DNA of 64,000 bases. Origin: Pycnopodia helianthoides (taxonomy: Eukaryota > Echinodermata > Asteroidea > Forcipulatida > Asteriidae). The translations under genes and the position numbers were made by a program. The stretch spans positions 3,567,394-3,631,393 of the forward strand of contig CM063262.1 in assembly GCA_032158295.1 (NCBI GenBank), read 5' to 3'. Positions 1 through 11,521 of the stretch are shown in pieces. The notes beneath the pieces were generated by a model. It was not told the DNA's origin. It did not search any database and saw only the letters and a list, made by a program, of their open reading frames with translations. The stretch's first letter is position 1; every line of letters begins with the position of its first letter.

Positions 1-655
1 AGACATATAGATTCCCAGCCCATGCGCTCTGAACCCTATCGCCTTGCTCATTCTATTTCTGTCGTGTGTTATTCCTCGGCCCGGCCCGGAAGCTCAATCA
101 GAGTCCAGAGGAACTTTCGAATTTGGACGAATCAGGGGGGGCTAAGGTTGAACTGGGCCGACTGCTTAGCCGTCCCCCCCCCCCACAAAAAAAAATAATA
201 AAAAATACATACAAGAGAGAGAGAGAGAGAGATCGGGGTATAGGGAGAGTAGCCAGCCACAAGGCACGTCAGAACAGACAGCCCACCGAGTGTATTCCAA
301 GACGACGTTTGCCCATTAGGCAACCCGAGATTGGGAGTGGTCAGACATGAATATGTACCGACTTGTTCGCTGGTGATATATCACTGAATGACCCTCTCCC
401 ACGCACCTTACCCTACCCACACCCTTTAACTGCAGACATCGACCAGCAGTGTGTATCCAGTTGATGGATGATAACGGGGGCCATCTTGGCTGCCGGCCCT
501 AAATCTCCCTCCTGACCCCCGGCAACTTTGTTAAATATTCTGTGCTTGCGTATTCTCGGGCGATATAGTTGATCTTCCGGGACCAAGTTGGTCCCAACCG
601 ATGAGTTTCACGTGTGCGCGATTCTGTTCCTTCAACTACTTTGGTTTTACGTGTC
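1..655. other. No gene seen
   Basis: Holds a poly-C tract (173-184), a short GA run (214-232) and otherwise unique-looking sequence. Open frames here are short and lack splice or start support. Confidence 0.6.
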
Positions 656-979
656 TTAAAGACACTGGACACTTTTGGTAATTGTCAAAGACCAGTCTTC
701 TCACTTGGTGTATCTCAACATATGCACAAAATAACAAACCTGTGAAAATCTGAACTCAATTGGTCGTCGAAGTTGCGAGATAATAATGGAAGAAAAAACA
801 CCCTTGTCACCGCGAAGTTGTGTGCTTTCAGATGCTTGATTTCGAGACCTCACGCGTCTCAACATCAATTCAAATAAATTACTTCTTTCTCACCAACAGC
901 TCTCCATTGCTCGTTACCGAGTAAGTTTTTATGCTAACAATTATTTTGAGTAATTACCAATAGTGTCCAGTGCCTTTAA
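656..979 (+). mobile_element. MITE family A, copy 1 (internally deleted)
   Basis: Starts TTAAAGACACTGGACAC and ends GTGTCCAGTGCCTTTAA, so the termini are inverted and begin with TTAA. It is shorter than the other two copies by about 70 bp in the middle. TTAA at both ends fits a piggyBac- or Kolobok-type target. Confidence 0.85.
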
Positions 980-3029
980 GCCTATAAAAATTATATCATG
1001 CTGTTAGGGTAGTAACAATTAGCCATTGAATATTATGAAAATTAAATAATATCAACAAATCAACAAAGAAACCCGAGATTAAGACTTGACCTCCGTTTTC
1101 CTGTTACTTGTAAACAATTTTAAGAATTTTACAAGCCTATTTATTGGTCGTAAACAATTTATGCCTGATTGGCAAAACTGGGGTGCCTACACAAACAATA
1201 AGCATGCTCGTCCCAAGTTTTAAAACTTTGTTTTAATTTTATTTCTAACCAAATTGTGTGTGATGTATGTAAAATTGAAATTGTATTTTACAAAAAGATG
1301 TTATTTTTACTCTCAAGAACTTTGTGTAGATATAATGGTATTCGTTCGATTTATTTCTTGTTTTCGGAGCGCAGAAACTAGGGTAAAATATTAGGGGGGC
1401 ACAAGGGGGTGCACCATTTTTCTAGGGGGAAGGGGCACTACTGGCCAATCAAATAACATGTAGCTTTCGCTAGTATTTCTCTTAAACATTCCCCTTTTCA
1501 GCTATAGTTATTCCTTTGGTTTTTGTATACGATAATCTGACGTGAACGCAAAAACAAAGCATTGTCTGTGTGTAAACGTAAATATGTTTTTTAAAGCATT
1601 GAACTTATAACATGAAAGAGTCAGGTTGACCAGGAAATTTCGATTTTAAATCGGATTCTGCTTCAGTTTGAGCCATTTCTGGGTAACTCTGATACACAGA
1701 TTCCGGGCCCCACGGATCCGGGATCCGGAATCCAGGTCAATATTCTGACCCAGGAATTTGAGTGAGTGAAAAATTCTACTGGAACAAGATTCAAAACAAT
1801 CATTGTTTTGTAGAACTTTCTTTTTGATTTCCTTTGGAATTTTTGTGAACTGGCTTTGTCAAAAAGCTTCCCTTTAAAACAATGTTTTAAATAATGTTTT
1901 GTAGTGTAACTTTATTCTTAGTTTTGGACAGTAAATTTTATTCATCGGTAATAGGGGTCTGAATTTGATAGCATTGTTGGTCAAATAGCATTACCTGATG
2001 TAATTTAGTATGAGGTTGAACAAAGTAAAATTGACTAGAGCGGGATTTGAACCAACGACCTCCGGATTAACGTACCGGCGCTCTACCAACTGAGCTATCT
2101 AGCCCTATGTTGGCGGTCTCCCTATTTTGTCAATATCTTTGTTCGTGGGTGCCAGTCAGAAGCCATACAACCGTTAACTGCCGTGCAGCCAGGGATCACA
2201 CCCAAGTTTACGATACAACCTGGGAAGCAGCAGCCACGGGATTACCTTGAGGGGATGCGACTTTTTTGATTTATGCAGTGAAGGCCGCCCATAGCTTTGC
2301 TAACTACTGGTTTACAAACCAGGATTGTCAAAGGATTGTCCATAGGCTGTTTGTACAAATCATGGTTTCGCATTCCAATAAACGGCCGAAACCAATTACA
2401 TCAACAAAATCAGAATGTATCCCCAAAATCACAATGTGATTCGATTTTAAAAGCAGTTTTGACCCCGAGACGACAGATTTTCAAAAGTATAGTTGGCTGT
2501 GTATTGTCTTAATTCCCTGACAGATGCACGTGGAGGTTTCTGGGAACTGTGGGGTGCGCATCATTAAACCGAATTCATTGTCAATGGCTGATGATGTTAA
2601 AACTACGTCCCCTAGTAATGAGGTGTGATTTGATTTGTCGGGATTTAGATGGATTGGTAGTCGCTAATGACATAATAGCCTATAGTCTGTTTTTTACGCC
2701 GATCTGGTTGTAAACAGGAGATCCCATTCAGTAATCGAGGCGTACCCTTTGACTTGAAAATCTATTTATTTTGTTTTCTTTGGAAATGACAACGATGATG
2801 GAATGGATTTCTGCGTAAAAGATTTGTCGAGAAATTGTTTTAAATTCGTCAGAATGAGCTTAATTAGATCCAAGTCGTAAACAACATTTGATTGCATTGA
2901 GTTTGTCGCCGTTTTCGTCATAAAAAAAATTACTAAAGTAGGTTTGTTGGTCGGTCGGTTTGTTGGTATGTTTGTTTGATCGGATGCTTGCTTTCTTGGT
3001 TTCTTTTTTGTTCGGTTGATGTTTGCGTG
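980..3029. other. Intergenic, AT-rich
   Basis: Apart from a family I fragment (about 1690-1768, ending gaatttgagtg) and SINE copy 1 (2020-2265), I see nothing coding. Thymine-rich repeats dominate 1200-2000. Confidence 0.55.
2020..2265 (-). mobile_element. tRNA-derived SINE, copy 1
   Basis: On the minus strand it has a tRNA-like head with A box (tagctcagttggtagagc) and B box (ggttcaaatcc). A tail beginning ccctattttgtcaatatctt on the plus strand is shared by several copies. The clover-leaf has mismatches in the T stem, so it is a SINE head, not a functional tRNA gene. Confidence 0.8.
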
Positions 3030-3090
3030 CTTGCTTGACTGCAGCTTGCTCGCTTGCTTGCATGGTACTTGCTTGCGTGCTGGCTTGCTG

Positions 3091-3142
<52 letters not shown>

Positions 3143-3300
3143 TACTACTTACTCACTTGCTTGCTTACTCAGTCACTCGCTTGCTTACTCACTTGCTTCC
3201 TTGCTTACTTGCTCAATTGCTTGCTTGTGTGATCTCTTACTTGCTTGCTTGCTTGCTTGCTTGCTTGCCTGCCTGCTTGCTTGCCTACCTGCCTGATTGC
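3030..3300 (+). repeat. (CTTG)n tetranucleotide array with variants
   Basis: GCTTGCTT runs at 3083-3140 and 3236-3270 with interrupted units between. All plus frames are open (Leu/Ala/Cys strings), which is composition only. Confidence 0.9.
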
Positions 3301-4185
3301 CAGTTTGAGATCATGCAAACAACGGCCTGAGTTTTTCTCATAGATATAAACATTGGTAGCTCGAATCCCCGCCCAGGAAGTTTGCGGTAACCTTGGCGTT
3401 TCCGGGTTGACTGATATAAAAATATTCTCATTGTCTGTCTACATAAGTACAATCTGCAAATGGTTTACATTACACACAAAGCTACTACAAAATGTGCAGT
3501 GTTCTCTAGAGTGTCACTCTGAACAACTGGGTGAAAGAGGGTAGCAATTCGTACAGTATTTATTACATATCTAACTCAGTGGCCAGAACATGAAACCATG
3601 ATCAAGGCTGATCATGTAAACTCTCATTCTCCTGAAGACATGCAGAGTATACCAATCAAAACGTCAAAACCACACCGGCTCTATTCAGAGCCAACACTCT
3701 TCAGAAAAGAGATTTACACATGGTTGTACCCACACACTTTAGTTTTAGTTCCTTCTTAATTTCCACACCATGCACAGCTTCAAACATCACTTTTTTGTGA
3801 TAAAGCTGTTGAACTCATTTTTCCCAGTAAGGAACAACTGCCTCTTCTCAAATCAGTGTCATTTTCTACATAGTAGGAAAGTATAAAATAATGTTTCTCA
3901 AACTTTTGAATAAGCATATGATTTTAATGCATTTATTGTAAAGGTTAACAGAGCCAGACTGAAGGGATTACAATGTTGTCAATTTGGAAAGTAATTTCCA
4001 CTCGGATGATCATTTTATACTCATGTGGGAAATGGCGTCAAGCACGGACGGTTTCACTGCGAACAAAATCTCTTGAATTGTCGGAGTGGTTTGGGAGAGC
4101 CTTTAAAACGTGGTGGCATTGGTTTATTCTGTAAAATGCTCCAAGCTTTATTAAAACCCAACTCATCGTCGAAGTTTCTTTACCG

Positions 4186-4224
4186 TACACCGTAATGCAG
4201 ACACGGTGTCTGCATTACGGTGTA
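4186..4224. repeat. Perfect 19-bp palindrome
   Basis: TACACCGTAATGCAGACAC is followed after one base by its exact complement. No relation to neighbouring elements was seen. Confidence 0.85.
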
Positions 4225-4349
4225 TTCCCAGGCAAAGTTCGGGGACGCACTGAGCTGATTGATTTCATTCGAAATGGTCATTTTTATACTTTCAAGAGAA
4301 AGAAAGATCAGCAAATAACTACTTTTTTTCTAAATTAGAACAAAAATTA

Positions 4350-4743
4350 CAGGAACATTACAGAATTGGTAAGAAACAAACTTGTAAAGTAAACTTTTGA
4401 TCACAGATTTACATAAAACTTACACGGTCTAATGATGATGATAGTAGAAAACAACCCTTGAAATATATCTGTCTGAAATGCCATATTTGATGAGAAATGA
4501 ATAAACTAATTTTCCGATTGGAGTTTATCGCTCAGTGAGCGTTTTATTCATTTGTTGAATCTATATGATTTCATGCAAAATGTGTAATCGGTTTGTCACT
4601 ATTTTCTCGTGACCCAGATGGCCGATCGATCTCAAACTTCTACAGGTTTTTCAGTTTATGTATAATATGGTGGATTACAAAAAGTGCTTACACTGCCAGC
4701 AACGGTGTTGTTAGCAAAAACCAATTCTGTAATGTTCCTTTAA
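4350..4743 (+). mobile_element. MITE family B, copy 1
   Basis: Left end AGGAACATTACAGAATTGG, right end CCAATTCTGTAATGTTCCTT. The left TTAA is mutated. The centre contains the palindrome cgctcagtgagcg. About 394 bp. Confidence 0.85.
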
Positions 4744-5279
4744 TAAACAGTAGCCAGCATCATTATGATTTACGGGATGGAAATGACCCCCTTTAAAGAT
4801 GTTCTCTAAAAACGTTCTAGCCATCCTGTCAGATTTTGATGTATGGAGTTCGTATAGTCCCTGGGGGTCATAGGGTCAAATCAACTGATCTCCGCTCAGA
4901 GCCAGTTGAGGTCGGTACAGACTTCTGGTTGGGCATCCGATCTGCATAACTTACCTCCTAAATAACTCACAAAGTGATATTTTAAATTTGCTCTGTGTAG
5001 GCTCAAACCGTAGCAGGGAACCGAATATGGACAAGAATGTAATATGTGGATAACATGAACGAATGACTAAGCTATTAGCTTTGTGCTTAATCTTAAATGT
5101 TTTAAATCTTTTAAAGGGTACATGTGTATAAGTTTTATATAGAAGAGTGATTTTTAATATCAAAAAAAGTAAAAGAGTGAAATTTGTACAATGTTTTGCG
5201 AACCATTGCTGCCTGGAATACTGAATTGTACCAGTTATTTTTATTTGCCAACACTCAAATGAAAACGCATATATTGAGC

Positions 5280-5690
5280 GTGTGTTCGACAAAAACACGA
5301 CAAAATAGTTTGTCGAGCACAATGGGTTGGGCATAATAGTTTGTTACAATGGGTCATATGTTATGGTATGTAATGGGTTCCCATATAATGGTTTGTCGGA
5401 TAAAGTGGGTCGTACATAATGGTATGTCGGACACAATGGGTCGTACATAACGGTTTGTCGGATACACTGGGTCGGACAAAATGGTTTGTAGGACACAAAT
5501 CGGTCGTACAATCCGACAAACCACTATAATGGTTTGTCGGATACAATGGGTAGGACGAAATGGTTTGTTGGACACAATGGGTCGTACATAATGGTTTGTC
5601 GGTTGGACATAATTTTTTGTCACACACAGAATAGTTCGGACATAGTGGTTTGAGATGATAGCTAGTCGGGCACAATAGGTCGGATATATT
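5280..5690 (+). repeat. Degenerate ~30-bp tandem repeat
   Basis: The unit is of the type aatggtttgtcggacacaat followed by gggtcgtaca, about 13 diverged copies, with one local inversion near 5510-5525. Confidence 0.7.
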
Positions 5691-6404
5691 CATTTGTTAG
5701 ATACATTGAAACGAACAGGGTTTCCGGAAATAGTGACATTTCAAACAGCCCATGTGGTTGGACTTGTTCCTCGCGTGTCACAAAATGAAGACACTCCGTT
5801 TGCTTTTATATGTAGAGCAGCACTCCAGGATGCCAAAATTCGGTTAACTAGGGAGGCAGCCCGTGTAGATGTTTCTAGGTCATGCTGTGAGACTAGTTTC
5901 TAGAGATTAGGCGGCTCATCCGGACCAGGTATAAAGCCCCCACTTGTTTACCCCCCAAACCAGTTGTAATTAACACCCAGATTGTATCCACCCATTTCCC
6001 TGATAATGGACACATCTGAATCCGGAGACCATGTTCGTGTGTTTAGAAAAAATGTTTTAAGCTGCCCCTTTTTGGTGCTGCTGCATTTTGTTTTCGTATC
6101 GAGCTCGGTGATTGATAGGTGTTTTCGATACACTGTGGACCATTAAGTAGATGTGCGTAAAGCTTAACTTGCGTACGACTTATGCAATTTTAAGTAGCAC
6201 ACAAAAAATAACGTGACTGCTCATGCTTCATTGAAATTTTCGTGAAAATTGTGCGTGATTTTTTCACTTTTTTTCCTGACTTGCACAATGGATTACGCCT
6301 AAATTTTCAAAGGTTTGTTATTTCACATGAAATGGTTGATCACACAAAACATGAACATTGTCTCCGAATATTTTGTCAGCTCTGCCAATTCCTGAATAAT
6401 ACCT

Positions 6405-6802
6405 TTAAAGACACTTGACACCTTTGGTAATTGTCAAAGACCAGTCTTCTCACTTGGTGTATCTCAACATATGCACAAAATAACAAACCAGTGAAAATTT
6501 GAACTCAATTGGTCGTCGAAGTTGCGAGATAATAATGGAAGAAAAAACACCCTTGTCCATGTTGTCACACGAAGTTGTGTGCTTTCAGATGCTTGATTTC
6601 GAGACCTCACGCGTGAGGTCTCAAAATCAATTCAAATATTTTACTGAGAAATTACTTCTTTCTCAAACACTACGTTACTTCAGAGGGAGCCGTTTCTCCA
6701 CAATGTTTTATACTATCAACAGCTCTCCTTTGCTCGTTACCAAGTAAGTTTTTATGCCGACAATCATTTTGAGTAATTACCAATAGTGTCCAGTGCCTTT
6801 AA
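6405..6802 (+). mobile_element. MITE family A, copy 2
   Basis: About 398 bp with TTAAAGACACTTGACAC at the left and GTGTCCAGTGCCTTTAA at the right. The middle contains a local inverted repeat (gagacctcacgcgtgaggtctc). No coding capacity. Confidence 0.87.
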
Positions 6803-6898
6803 AAGTTGGACAAAACTCCCCAATTTTCTGAGACGCCTTTCTGTGTACTAGGTTCCCACTTTGAATCGTTCTCTCCCGTCTTTTTCTGTATACCTCAG

Positions 6899-7055
6899 GG
6901 CCCCTAGACATCGAGGCATCAGACTAATTAGACCCATGGGCCCAGGATCTGCAGAGAGCTGTCCCATAGTTCCTTACACTAATGAGTTTATTGAAGACAT
7001 CAAAATACATAATCAATGGGAGACGGCCAAAAAAGCGCAGTCCGTCAAACTAGAG
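6899..7055 (+). CDS. Isolated exon-like segment, unknown product
   Basis: A pyrimidine-rich acceptor (tttttctgtatacctcag) is followed by 52 open codons reading APRHRGIRLIRPMGPGSAES, CPIVPYTNEFIEDIKIHNQW and ETAKKAQSVKLE, and then GAG|GTAAAG. The amino-acid mix is protein-like and unlike the surrounding AT-rich repeats. I found no neighbouring exon that clearly joins it (phase 2 in, phase 0 out). It could be one exon of a plus-strand gene with long introns, a processed fragment, or chance. MITE A2 ends 96 bp upstream and a TTTG run begins about 60 bp downstream. Confidence 0.35.
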
Positions 7056-7110
7056 GTAAAGAATTAGTCAAATCCGGAAATTGTTCTAAACTAAGCACTT
7101 TGTCTTCGCA

Positions 7111-7214
7111 TCGTTGTTTGTTTGTTTGTTTGTTTGTTTGTTTGTTTGTTTGTTTGTTTGTTTGTTTGTTTGTTTGTTTGTTTGTTTGTTTGTTTGTTTG
7201 TTTGTTTGTTTGTC
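7111..7214 (+). repeat. (TTTG)n microsatellite
   Basis: About 25 uninterrupted units. Similar runs occur at 9392-9480, 10550-10650 (inverted), 43303-43412 and 45667-45714. Confidence 0.95.
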
Positions 7215-8922
7215 GTTGCAGAACTTAAAACACAACAACAGACAAACACAAAAAAGAACAAAATAGACAAGAATCATAAAAAGACATTGGAATCCGAGGA
7301 TTGTCGAGTATTACACAAAAAAGCTCAAAAGGCATATTTGCTTGTGGTCCTAAAAACAATTATTAATTTAATTGTTAATGTATTGTAAAAGCGTCTCGAG
7401 GTGGTCAGATTTGTATTTCTTCCACTTTCTGAAAAACTCTTGATATGACCTGGTCTTGGGGAGTAGAATCAGTATCCGGGTTCAGGGTGATCCACTTTGG
7501 GGTCAGACTGACGAAAGGAAGCTGGGTCATCAGAAGTGTAAAAGACCAAACGGGTCAGGCTGACGGTCATCTCTGATGGTCAAAGAGTACACCGTTACAC
7601 TCTGACACTCTGGTATGGTTGACATGCAAAGCAGAATGGCTGTAAACAGACCCCTGCATGGCCGCCATGGATGAGGTCAACAATGGAAACCGTGTACAGT
7701 GTACGCGCTGTGCTCTAAACTCTCAGCAATGATGGTCTTCATTGACCTCATGCCGCGAGGGCGCTGTATGGGGGATCGTGACGTCGTGAGCAAGGAGTCA
7801 TTGGGGGGGACCAAGTTACTGTGAAAGAGTACTTGCTGTTTCTACTCACTTGGATAATATACTGGGATAATCGCAAAGTTTGGTATTTATGGTTTGCTTT
7901 TCGGACCTGCTGATTGACGTCATAAACACTGCGTCTACCATTACAATGTGTACAAACCTGGGAACTAAAGGAGTGGCAATCCTAAATCACCGAACCCCCT
8001 CCCCCCCCCCCCCCGATGCACACAAGTTTGGAATCCCGTAAATCGAGGACTTGTTCTCTCATTGTTTTTTTTTAGCGACGTCCTCGTTGGTTTTGTACAC
8101 GAAAGCGAAGCGAGGACGTACTCGCTCTGTCAAAACACCCGGATCCCTTTTGTTAAAGTCCTCGGTTTCAACGAGTATAGACACGCTCACTTACACATGC
8201 TCACACGATCGACCATATGTCGAGGACTCCGCTATGGTTCTCTCACTGTTTAGAAAAACAAATTAATTAGGTCCCGATTGCGCTACAGTCAACTTTCAAC
8301 ATAATAAGACATTCAACCCGATCTTCCCAAGAAATCTGTCTCTGAGGTCAGAACCACTTTTATTTCCTTTTGCTCACACTTTGTTTGTAACCCACCGAGT
8401 ACTTTGATGTGCCCTTTGGGGTGAAGAAGAAAAAACACTCATTCATTCACCCACTGCAGATGTATCTGTAACTTAATTCCAGGTAATGTAGATTAAGCCA
8501 GTTAGCAAAGAGCATTACCTGTTTACAAGATTGGCTGGTCTTGAGACGAGAGTGTTTTCCCCCAGTTGAAAAATCATTCGTCACTTTATAGTGTCTAGTC
8601 CGCCGAGGGGGGGGGGGGGGGACTCGTTCGGGGAACAGATCTTCTGTGCGTATAATATACCCCCGCATGGTCTGTCATAAACACGTTTCTTTCCCAAACG
8701 AACGACGGAAATTGGGACTCAATAAAGAAGAAGAAGAAGAAGAAGAAAAAAAACTGACAACAATCTGTGAAGTCGAGTGGAGGTCCATTGGTGATTCTAA
8801 CATAAAGACGTTCTTATGTCAAGTCGTATGAGAAGACCTGAAAACTCAAGATGCAGTTAGAGTGCAGAAAAATAAATCAGCTTTAATTATTGTTTTTTTA
8901 TTTTGTTTATTTTTGCTAAACT

Positions 8923-9030
8923 ACGGAGCTTTTAATGGAACATAGGTGAACAAAAAATCGAGACAAATTTTCCGGTCAAATTTTTTTTTTCCGATTTTGT
9001 TTTTCACTTATGTCCCTTTAAAAGCTCCGT
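8923..9030. mobile_element. Small foldback element family G, copy 1
   Basis: acggagcttttaatggaaca at the left is inverted at the right (tgtccctttaaaagctccgt). The element lies between TA dinucleotides, as for mariner-type insertions. About 108 bp. Confidence 0.72.
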
Positions 9031-9391
9031 ACTTAGCACAGTTGATATAAAATTATGCCACCTTGATAAATATTTCCGTCTGAATGCTGTCACTATTAAA
9101 ACCAGATTGTATACCAATCAGATCTACTTACATCTGCCCTGCAGATTAATAAGACCTGCATATTTTTGAAATAACATTTTTAGGATATTTTGGCAAAACA
9201 TGTTATCTTAGAGGCCGATTTTTTTGAATAAACGAAACGTGAGTACCGGGTCAAATTACTTTTTATAACCGGTTTCATAATGAAGGTGGTTATAATTTTG
9301 AATCGCACCAAAAAAAACATTGAGTGGCTTAAAAGTTGGTTTCATAATGATTGGTGTTTTCTTCCTTTCTTTTTAGAGGGGGTTTTGGGGT

Positions 9392-9480
9392 GTGTTTGTT
9401 TGTTTGTTTGTTTGTTTTGTTTGTTTGTTTGTTTGTTTGTTTGTTTGTTTGTTTGTTTGTTTGTTTGTTGTTTGTTTGTT
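9392..9480 (+). repeat. (TTTG)n microsatellite
   Basis: About 20 units with two interruptions. Confidence 0.92.
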
Positions 9481-10545
9481 ATAAAGATATTGGTTTGACT
9501 TGGGAATATTGGGGGTAACTTTAGATAGTCTTTTTCCCCCTTTTTCTGTTTTAAATTTTTAGTTTTAGTTTTTTACTTTTTTTCTTCTTTTTTTATTTAT
9601 TTTGTATTCTTTATACTAAAAAAAAATGTTTTTCTGTGTATGTTAAAGTTTTTACTGTTATTTTTTTGTTATTACTACTTTTTGATTACCATACCTTTGT
9701 TGAGCAATATCGGGAATTTTGTTTTGCAATAAAATGGCAAAGATTTCCATTTTCCACAATACAGGGTTTTGTTCAAATCACCATCTCTAAAAGTAACTTG
9801 AAGCGTTACAAAACAATGTCTTTCTACCACCATCTTGGGCGTGTCCCATTCCTACGAGTAGCACAAGAAAAATTCATACTGATTATGAACAGAAACAAAA
9901 CAGGGGCCAGGCATGTAGCTTCCCTTCCAACCTCGGTATCGCTATATCGACTAAAACAAAACATTAACTGGGGCTGTGTCGTTATGGTATCCAAGCAGGC
10001 CTGTGGCTGCTCGTGTCTCACCCAGTTACACCACGTGAGTGCCCTTTCCTACGTATAAGCTCTATAGAGACACTATGACAAATTTGTGTCTTTAAAATGG
10101 AGTGAAAATCTACTTTTTCCTCGAAATTGTAAATTCCCCCTTTTCACCTTGTTTTCATGGAGTTTTTTTTCCCAAAGCCTATAGGCTAAGTGTTTCACGT
10201 TGAAAACGTTATTCACCAATAAAAAGAGTTTTAGGCTTGGTTGGAGAGCATTCCCTGAAATCATGGCGAATTTCACAGAGGCCAATAAATGGTCTGGAGA
10301 CTGTTTTTCAAGGTGGTTTTAGACGAAAGGGAACTGCAATTCCCTTGAAGCATGCTGAAAGAGAAACAATTCCTTGAATTTCAGCCAAATCCTGTACTTC
10401 ACTGAGATTTCAAGGTGGTTTCAATCACAGCAAAGTTGTTCATAGTGAGAAAGCCAGCGAGCGTGCAGTAACTTGATTAGAGTTCATAACTCCATGTATA
10501 GTCACAGGCCTGCATTGGTCTTGACGGCACGGCTCCCTCTAAACA

Positions 10546-10650
10546 ACAAACAAACAAAACACCCAACAACACAAACAAACAAACACCCCAACAAACAAAC
10601 AAACAAACAAACAAACAAACAACAAACAAACACCCCAACAAACAAACAAA
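10546..10650 (+). repeat. (CAAA)n microsatellite
   Basis: Interrupted array on the plus strand with CACCCCAA insertions recurring twice. Confidence 0.9.
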
Positions 10651-10778
10651 AGTACCCGCCCAGGCTTGGAATAAGTGTCTTTATTCTCATTTCCCACCGG
10701 GGAGAAAGCTCCGATCCCTCCTATACACTGTGGAGCTCATCCTTCGTTAGTGGGGATTATTTCGAGGCTTAGAGGCGT

Positions 10779-10840
10779 TTAAGCCGTAGATTTGGTGTGG
10801 TAAACGATTAAGCCGTAGATTTGGTGTGGTAAACGATTAA
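10779..10840 (+). repeat. 29-bp tandem duplication
   Basis: A unit beginning ttaagccgtagatttggtgt is repeated twice, with a partial third (ttaagccg). Confidence 0.85.
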
Positions 10841-11105
10841 GCCGGGGATGGCATTAACACGGAGTTATAGCTTGAACCATATCTTGCTCGCGGAGTCAAA
10901 ACCCCCCATTTCCTTCCGTTCCCTGCTCAATGTCAGGTTTGTCAACGCGTGTCAAGTTGTTCAACGGGTTAAGGGGTAATGACAACAGACTATAAATGTC
11001 GCCTGCTTTTAATAGCACTCACTACAGACAGCTTCTGCGCAAGACATACAAGACTAGCAAGATTGTCTTTCTACATGTGACGAATCTGTCCAAAGTTTAA
11101 GGTGA

Positions 11106-11521
11106 CGTGTTGTAGGTCTTGGTCTTGGACATGCTGGTCTTGGACATGCTGGTCTTGGACATGCTGGTCTTGGACATGCTGGTCTTGGACATGCTGGTCT
11201 TGGACATGCTGGTCTTGGACATGCTGGTCTTGGACATGCTGGTCTTGGACATGCTGGTCTTGGACATGCTGGTCTTGGACATGCTGGTCTTGGACATGCT
11301 GGTCTTGGACATGCTGGTCTTGGACATGCTGGTCTTGGACATGCTGGTCTTGGACATGCTGGTCTTGGACATGCTGGTCTTGGACATGCTGGTCTTGGAC
11401 ATGCTGGTCTTGGACATGCTGGTCTTGGACATGCTGGTCTTGGACATGCTGGTCTTGGACATGCTGGTCTTGGACATGCTGGTCTTGGTCTCGGGTGTAC
11501 CGGTCTTGACTACAACACTGA
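11106..11521. repeat. Foldback element J1 enclosing a perfect 15-bp tandem array
   Basis: 24 identical copies of GGTCTTGGACATGCT occupy 11121-11480. The flanks gtgttgtaggtcttgg (left) and ggtcttgactacaacactg (right) are inverted with respect to each other. All frames are open on both strands because 15 is a multiple of three, so the predicted peptides are not evidence of coding. Confidence 0.85.

Larger units (their letters stand above)
3301..6404. other. Intergenic
   Basis: Contains the palindrome at 4186, MITE B copy 1 and the 30-bp array. A 70-codon plus-strand frame at 5694-5903 (VTFQTAHVVGLVPRV, FAFICRAALQDAKIR) has a protein-like look and an AG just before it (acgaacag, 5713-5720), but no convincing donor. 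Confidence 0.5.
7215..11105. other. Intergenic
   Basis: Mononucleotide tracts (C at 7999-8014, G at about 8598-8611), a GAA run (8728-8746), foldback G1, two tetranucleotide arrays and the 29-bp duplication. No supportable gene. Confidence 0.55.

Noticed and set aside
2036..2106. Possible functional tRNA-Asn gene (GTT in the anticodon position)
   Set aside because: T-stem mismatches and a long conserved tail shared with other copies show it is a SINE head.
5694..5903. 70-codon plus-strand frame with protein-like composition
   Set aside because: An upstream AG exists but no credible donor and no partner exon, so it is noted only within the intergenic entry.
7016..7388. Frames of CLFV / TNKQ strings here and at 9280, 10473, 43235 and 45535
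   Set aside because: Translations of TTTG/CAAA tetranucleotide runs.
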